Source of the DNA: Scalesia atractyloides
Taxonomy: Eukaryota; Streptophyta; Magnoliopsida; Asterales; Asteraceae
Length of the DNA stretch: 64,000 bases
Reading direction: 5' to 3'
NCBI GenBank assembly: GCA_947069175.1
Contig: CAMTDV010000028.1
Coordinates: forward strand, 65,890,157-65,954,156
In this document: one piece after another, positions 57,832 to 64,000 of the stretch
Layout: every line of letters starts with the position of its first letter
Numbering within the stretch: the stretch's first letter is position 1
Translations under genes and position numbers: made by a program
The notes under the pieces: model-generated
The model's database searches: none
Seen by the model: the letters and a program-made list of their open reading frames with translations, nothing else
What the model was told of the DNA's origin: nothing

Positions 57832-60800
57832 ATGGCCCCAAAACGAGCAAATAACCTGACAGAGGCAGACATCGCACAACTAATAACCCAACAACTACAA
57901 ACTGTTATTCCAACCATAGTAGTCCAAGTTACGGCAAGCATTAACACAAATGCAAAAAAACCCGCAGCCTAACCCAAATGTGGATCCAGTTGGTCAAAAC
58001 AATGTGGTGCCAACAGGGATTGTTCGATGCATCGAGAAGACACAAGTAGTTATTAACATCACGAACTGTCCGGAGGAGTGTATTGTGAAATATGCGACTT
58101 CTACGTTTATTGATTACGCCCTGAACTGGTGGAATACCATCGTTCAGACCCGGGGACAGGAAGTCATTGCCCATATGACGTGGGATGAACTTAAAACACT
58201 TCTGATGACCCACTTTTGTCCGAAAAGTGAAATACAAAAACTAGAACATGAATTTTGGAACCTACAAATGCAAGGGGCAGATCACGTGGGGTATACTAAT
58301 CGTTTTAACACTCTTGCTCGTTTACTACCAGATATGGTCAGACCCGAATCAAAACGAATTGAACGTTATATATGGGGATTGGCCCCAGAAGTTCGGAGTA
58401 TCGTAAACTCAGTAGAACACTTGACGATGGAAAGTGTCGTGTCGAGGTCTGGCATGATTGCTTTTGATATGGTAAGGAGGAATATATTGAAGATGCCTGG
58501 AGAATCATCTGGTACTAAAAGAACCGACTATGACTATAAGCCACAGGGATCTCAACCGCATAAGCATATTCGGTTAAACAACCAAAACTATTCAATGACT
58601 ACCTCAGATTCGAGACCCGATAACTACAAAGGACCATGGCCAAAATGTAACAAATGTGGTTACCATCACCTAGGCGAGTGCCGAACCGTAACCTGCAACA
58701 AGTGTCAAAAAGTGGGGCATTATGCCCGTAATTGTAGAACACCTGCTGAACCAACAAACCGTCCAAACCCACCTACTCGTTTCCAAACCAACCGACCCCA
58801 AACAAGTCAACAACGACCACCTCAACAAAACCCACAACTAACCTACCCTCGCACCTGCTACGAGTGCGGCAGTACGAGGCATTTTAAACGAAATTGCCCG
58901 AAGCTGAATCAAGGACCCACAGGAAAGACAAACCAAGGGCAAGCCTCAACTTCCAATCAAACTCGAGGACGCGTGTTTGTTATAGGATCCGGTGACGCAC
59001 GACAAGATCCTAATGTAGTAACAGGTACCTTTCTTGTCTCTTCACAGTATGTTTCTGTGTTATTTGATACTGGTGCAGATAAGAGCTTTGTTTTTATTAA
59101 CTTCCTACCCTTATTAAATATGCCGCTAGTGAGCTAACACATCCCTATTCTATAGAACTCGCTAATGGTAAACCTATAACTAGTTACCAAATTATCCGCG
59201 ACTGTCCCTTAACCCTTAACGACCACCAATTCCTCATTGATCTTCTACCGATAGAACTTGGAAGTTTTGATATAGTAGTGGGAATGGGCTGGTTGTCCAA
59301 GTACAAGGCAGAAATTATTTGTGAACAGAAGATTGTTAGGATTCCTTTCCCTAACAATGAAGTGATGATGGTCCAAGGAGAAAAATCTGGCGCAATGTTA
59401 CCCCTTATATCTCACTTCAAAGTGTTAAGTGCCTATGACAAGGATGCGTGGTGTATATGTCAAATGTGGCAGCTTAGAATCAAGGAAAGATGTATTGAAG
59501 AATTCCAGTTGTACGTGATTACCCTGATGTTTTTCCTGAAGAACTACCCGGATTACCACCCGACCGACAAGTCGAATTCCGTATCGACTTAATTCCGGGA
59601 GCAGCTCCGATCGCCAAGGCACCTTATCACCTTGCGCCTTCCGAGATGCAAGAGTTAGCCACCCAACTGCAGGAGTTGTTGGATAAAGGCTTTATTCATC
59701 CTAGTTATTCCCCTTGGGGAGCGCCGATATTGTTTGTCAAAAAGAAGGACGGGAGCTTTAGGATGTGTATAGATTACAGGGAGCTGAACAAGGTCACGAT
59801 TAAGAATTGATATCGGCTTCCGCGGATTGATGATTTGTTTGATTAATTACAAGGAGCCTGTTACTTTTCAAAAATTGATCTCAGATCAGGGTATCACCAA
59901 GTAAAGGTTCAAGAGGAAGATATCCAGAAAACAACCTTTCGCACTAGGTATGACCATTACGAATTCTTGGTTATGCCTTTTGGGGTAACCAATGCACCTG
60001 CTGTATTTATGGATCTCATGAACCGGGTTTGCAAACCACACCTGGATAAATTCGTCATAGTCTTTATTGACGATATCCTAATATATTCAAAAAGCAAGGA
60101 GAGCATGATAGCCATCTACGTACAATTTTGGAGGTATTGAGAAAGGAGAAGTTGTATGCCAAGCTATCTAAATGTGATTTTTGGTTATAAGCAGTTCAAT
60201 TCTTAGGGCACGTGGTGGATCAACAAGGAATTCGTGTTGACCCTAGTAAGATCGAAGCCATTAAGAATTGGCAAGCACCTAAATGCGCCAAAGAAATCCG
60301 CCAATTATGGGATTGGCAGGATATTACCATCGCTTCATTGAAAATTTTTCTTGCATCGCACAACGTTGACCACGCTCACTCAAAAGGATCGGAGATACGA
60401 CTGGGGTGATGAACAAGAAACAACTTTCCAATTGCTAAAACAAAAACTATGTGAAGCACCAGTTCTAACACATCCGGAGGGAAATGAAGACTTCTTCGTT
60501 CACGACGAGGTTTAGGATGCGTACTGATGCAACGAAACAAGGTAATAGCATACGCTTCACGACAACTGAAGGTGCATGAAAAGAACCATACCGCACATGA
60601 CTTAGAGCTTGGAGCGGTGATTTTTGCACTTAAGATCTGGAGTCACTACTTATACGGTACAAAGTGCACGGTTTACACGGATCATAAAAGCCTCCAGCAC
60701 ATATTTGATCAGAAAGAACTGAACATGAGGCAGCGGCGATGGGTGGAACTGTTAAACGATTATGATTGCGAAATTAGTATCACCCTGGCAAGGCGAACGT

Positions 60801-62309
60801 AGTAGCCGATGCCTTGAGCATAAAGGATAGGGTGAAACCACTTAGAGTACGAGCCATGGGGATGGTTGTCCACACAAGTCTCAAGGAACAGGTTCGTGCG
60901 GCACAAATGGAAGCCTTACCGAAAGGTCAATAGAAAAGGAGGAGTTGCATGGGAATGAGAAGAATTTTGAGAAGAAAACTGATGAAGTGTTGTACTTCAA
61001 AGATAGGGTATGGATTCCTACTCTCCATGACCTACGTCAACTGATTATGGATGAGGCTCATAAATCAAAGTACTCTATCCACCCCGGTACAGACAAGATG
61101 TACCACGACCTTAAGGAATTTTATTGGTGGCCAGACATGAAGAAAGATGTGGCGGAGTATGTTAGTAAATGCTTAACTTGTGCACAAGTCAAGGCTGAAT
61201 ACCAAAACCCCTCGGGAATGCTACAACAACCCGAGAAACCTCAATGGAAATTGGAGCAAATCACGATGGACTTCGTGACCCACTTTCCAAAAACACCCCG
61301 AGGTCACGATGTGATTTGGGTAGTCATGGATAGACTAACCAGATCTGCGCACTTTATTCTGATTCGTACTACCTATAAAACCGAGAAATTGGTCCGAGCT
61401 CTACACTAATGAGATTGTGGCTAGACATGGTGTACCAGTTGCGATCATTTCAGATCGTGATAGTCATTTTACTTCACACTATTGGCAACAGTTACAAGAA
61501 GCTTTGGGGTCTAGAATAGACCTGAATACGGCTTATCATCCCCAAACCGACAGCCAATCAGAATGAACTATCCAAACATTGGAAGATTTGCTTCGTGCTT
61601 GTGTCCTAGACTTTGGAGGAAGTTGGGACAAGCACCTACCCTTAATCGAATTTTCTTATAATAACAGCTATCACAGTAGCATACAAGCGGCACCATACGA
61701 GGCACTATACGGTCGGAAGTGCAGATCACCACTTTGTTGGGTTGAAGTGGGTGATACTCAACTCACAGGGTCTGAAATGATTCAAGAAACGATAGACAAG
61801 GTGCATCAGATCCAAACAAGACTGAAGCAGCGCGAGATCGGCAAAAAAGTTACGCCGATGTTCGCCGGAAACCATTGTCATTTGAAGTGGGTGACAAGGT
61901 ACTATTAAAAGTGTCATTGTGGAAAGGAGTTATAAGGTTTGGCAAGGCAGGAAAGCTGACTCCGAGATACATAGGACCATACGAAATTATTGCCAAGGTT
62001 GGACCTGTAGCGTATCGGCTAAAATTACTAGTCGAACTGAGCACCATTCACGATGTATTCCATGTATCAAACTTAAAAAAATGTCTCACGGATGAAGCAG
62101 CTATTGTACCATTGAAAGATGTGCATGTTGATGACAAACTCCACTTTGTGGAGGAACCGGTAGAAATTGTAGATGGGAAAACCAAACAACTACGTCATAA
62201 CAAAATCTCACTGGTGAAGGCACGATGGAACTCGCAGCGAGGGCCTGAATACACGTGGGAACGAAAGGATGAATTCCGCAAGAAATATCCGCACCTTTTC
62301 CCCAACTAA
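57832..62309 (+). pseudogene. E4 gag-pol, broken (chromovirus polyprotein)
   Basis: ATG 57832 (MAPKRANNLTEADIAQLITQ). The frame is lost at a run of seven A near 57954 and continues at 57950-59137 as gag. It has zinc knuckles CNKCQKVGHYARNC and CYECGSTRHFKRNC and protease FDTGADKS (about 59065). Then a shift near 59120. RT has TGA in place of the Arg codon of the KNRYP motif (59807-59809), TAA near 59843, FIDDILIYS at about 60065, and a stop near 60188. RNase H 60527-60802 is truncated. Integrase zinc site and core are at 60945-61409, with a shift near 61400. The core glutamate is followed by a stop (QSE then TGA, about 61564). The chromodomain has VKARWNSQRGPEYTWE and ends KKYPHLFPN at 62309. 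Confidence 0.93.
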
Positions 62310-62339
62310 ATACATCTAATTTCGAGGACGAAATTTCTT

Positions 62340-62352
62340 AACCAGGGGAGAA
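62340..62352 (+). promoter_or_regulatory. E4 polypurine tract
   Basis: AACCAGGGGAGAA immediately before TGTGACAACC. The upstream CGAGGACGAAATTT context is the usual one for chromoviruses. Confidence 0.88.
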
Positions 62353-64000
62353 TGTGACAACCGTGGCGAAAACAGGTAAACCCTAATCTATACGTACGAC
62401 TTATACGGATAACGAAACGATACTAAGTATGACTCAGAGGAATCCGAGGGTACGTTATGAGAAACATGCAAATAATAATACCCAACAGTGCGATGTGGAT
62501 GCCTCAGTGTTCTAAAAACAGGTTAAACAGAAGCTTTCTGTTTAACAGTTTGCAAACTATACAATAACGATTTAGATGCAAATGTAAGCGCAGAGACTAT
62601 TCTAAGAGTACAAAATTACCTAGACAAGGTACTTAGACAATAATATAAGATTTGAGGCCTTAACATATAGTTGGCACGTTAAACGAGGCGGTTTCGGTTA
62701 ACGAAACGCCTTTGATTTTAACGCACACGAAAACAACCAAACATGCAGTTGTATGGTCATGAAGCCTAAAACATTACTTATCGAACACTAATATAATGTA
62801 TTTTAAGCAAATACGTGAAAGCGTTAGCTTTTCGTTAAAAACGGGTTAGTATTTAAAAAAAACTGCGCATGGTACGATCATTTACCAAACTGAGGGTCGA
62901 ATGACAATTTGGACTATGAGGTGACCTTAACAGAAAATTAGTATTATAAGACCCGTTTGATAATAATTATAAAATATATTATAATATATTATATTTGGCC
63001 CAACTCCGTTTTTAATGAAACTTAGGTCAAAATGTAGAAAAAATAAGATCGTATCAATGGCATACTTATAATTTTATAATATACTATATTTTGAAAGTTA
63101 TACGAGTAAAATGAGCGAAGCAGCTGAATCAAATTATAAAGTTAAAATAATAAATAAAAAAACAAAATGTTAACCGCCTTATGAACAAACGGATGTACAT
63201 GTACATTTCCTTTCCTTTGTTTTTAGTTAGTTGAAAAAAAAAACTCAATTTGTTCATCAAGTTTTACATTTTTTTTTCACACAACACTCAGAACCAGCCA
63301 TAAATTTGAGGTACAAAGTCTAATGTCTACGTATTTTAATTACTTTTTGTGCTAAAACTAGTAATAAACAAAAATAACTTAATTTGATCCGTGAATATTT
63401 GATGTATTGAACCATGAAGGCTGTGGAAACATGATAACCATATAACAAGATTATACATGTGTTTGATGATACAAAAGCACAACCTATTCGACAATAACCG
63501 AACAAATCAAAGCTTAAGCGAAAAAGATCGGATTTAAGGCTTGATTGACATGGGTTTTTGCATGTTTGTGTTGTTATGTTATATAGGTACTGATCCAGCT
63601 TAGGACAGCCTTTGGAAGGGTAGAGACTGCTCAGTTGATCGAGAAACACGAGGTATAACACCCGAAAACTGAAAGTAGTACCCTGTAAACTTAGTTTTTG
63701 TATAACTTTTTACGTGGATATTGTTAGGAGTTGAAAATTTACAGGATGGTCACCCATGGTGACAGTAAGACTCGTAACATTTTAGAATTTTCTGAAATTT
63801 GGTGATTTTTGGTGAATTTTTAACTGTTTACAGATATAAATTCGGATAAAATACTAAACGAGCTCAATAAATCACCAAAATTTATAAAGATTTGAGATAA
63901 TATGTATAACATTTTGGAGAAGTTTGGGGATCATTGAATGAGTTTGAAATGGGTTTCAAAAATCCGTTGTCGCGAAGTTTTGGTAGCCGGAAAAGCTGTA
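62353..64000 (+). repeat. E4 3' LTR, cut by window end
   Basis: First 1648 bp of the LTR, colinear with 41778-43440 with scattered substitutions and short indels. Confidence 0.92.

Larger units (their letters stand above)
41778..64000 (+). mobile_element. E4: Ty3/gypsy chromovirus, plus strand, host of E3
   Basis: 5' LTR, PBS, leader ORF, decayed gag-pol, PPT and a 3' LTR that runs off the window. The left target site is CTGAT (41773-41777) in Cop-B pol; the right one is not visible. The LTRs differ at many scattered positions (for example near 41915-42010 against 62490-62590), so it is clearly older than E2. Confidence 0.93.

Noticed and set aside
57950..57975. Programmed frameshift at the A7 run near the E4 gag start
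   Set aside because: A slip site is conceivable, but E4 has many other breaks, so a simple one-base indel is more likely.

Overview
The window is nuclear plant DNA built almost entirely of nested LTR retrotransposons; I see no convincing host gene. Evidence for a plant: Ty3/gypsy pol with a C-terminal chromodomain, initiator-tRNA-Met type primer sites (TGGTATCAGAGC) next to LTRs, and Ty1/copia pieces with the AAGGGGGAGTT polypurine tract and an extra 3' ORF of the SIRE type. From memory, that extra ORF is common in daisy-family (Asteraceae) repeats, so I infer an asterid, probably Asteraceae; this is not proven.

Left half (1-32288). A diverged LTR (LTR6; 18999-19049 plus 30120-32288, start outside the window) was hit twice. 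Gypsy element E5 (minus strand; its left LTR enters from outside the window, right LTR 15601-18998) lost almost all of gag-pol. E5's left LTR was then hit by gypsy E1 (467-13961, minus, TSD CACTC, decayed). E1's leader was hit by a solo LTR in the opposite orientation (8430-11219, TSD CTTAT). LTR6 also received E2 (19050-30114, minus, TSD TATTC), which is complete: 2.8 kb LTRs differing at about eight positions by eye and one uninterrupted 1542-codon gag-pol frame.

Middle (32289-41777). A damaged copia element, Cop-A, keeps a 734 bp LTR, an extra 3' ORF and gag but has no pol. Next to or inside it lies Cop-B: a 478 bp LTR, a 3' untranslated region and the reverse transcriptase-RNase H end of pol. 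Cop-B pol is cut at 41777 by gypsy E4.

Right half (41778-64000). E4 (plus strand, 3.2 kb LTRs, 3' LTR cut by the window end) has a leader ORF upstream of gag and a decayed gag-pol. Its leader ORF is split by E3 (46008-57176, minus, TSD GCCTG). E3 is a three-LTR tandem whose second internal region has collapsed to about 190 bp.

The most unusual signal is inside the LTRs of the E1/E2/E3/solo/LTR6 family. Each carries up to three tRNA-like modules: an A-box-like segment turned into a perfect 10-11 bp hairpin, followed by a GTTCGAnnCC B-box. A fourth, type-II (Ser/Leu-like) module points the other way. Hairpin arms are intact in nearly every copy while loops vary. Other items of note are palindromic TCGTACGA arrays in Cop-A, covarying GGCTC...GAGCC hairpin repeats in the LTRs, and a leader ORF in E4 ending in a predicted membrane helix.
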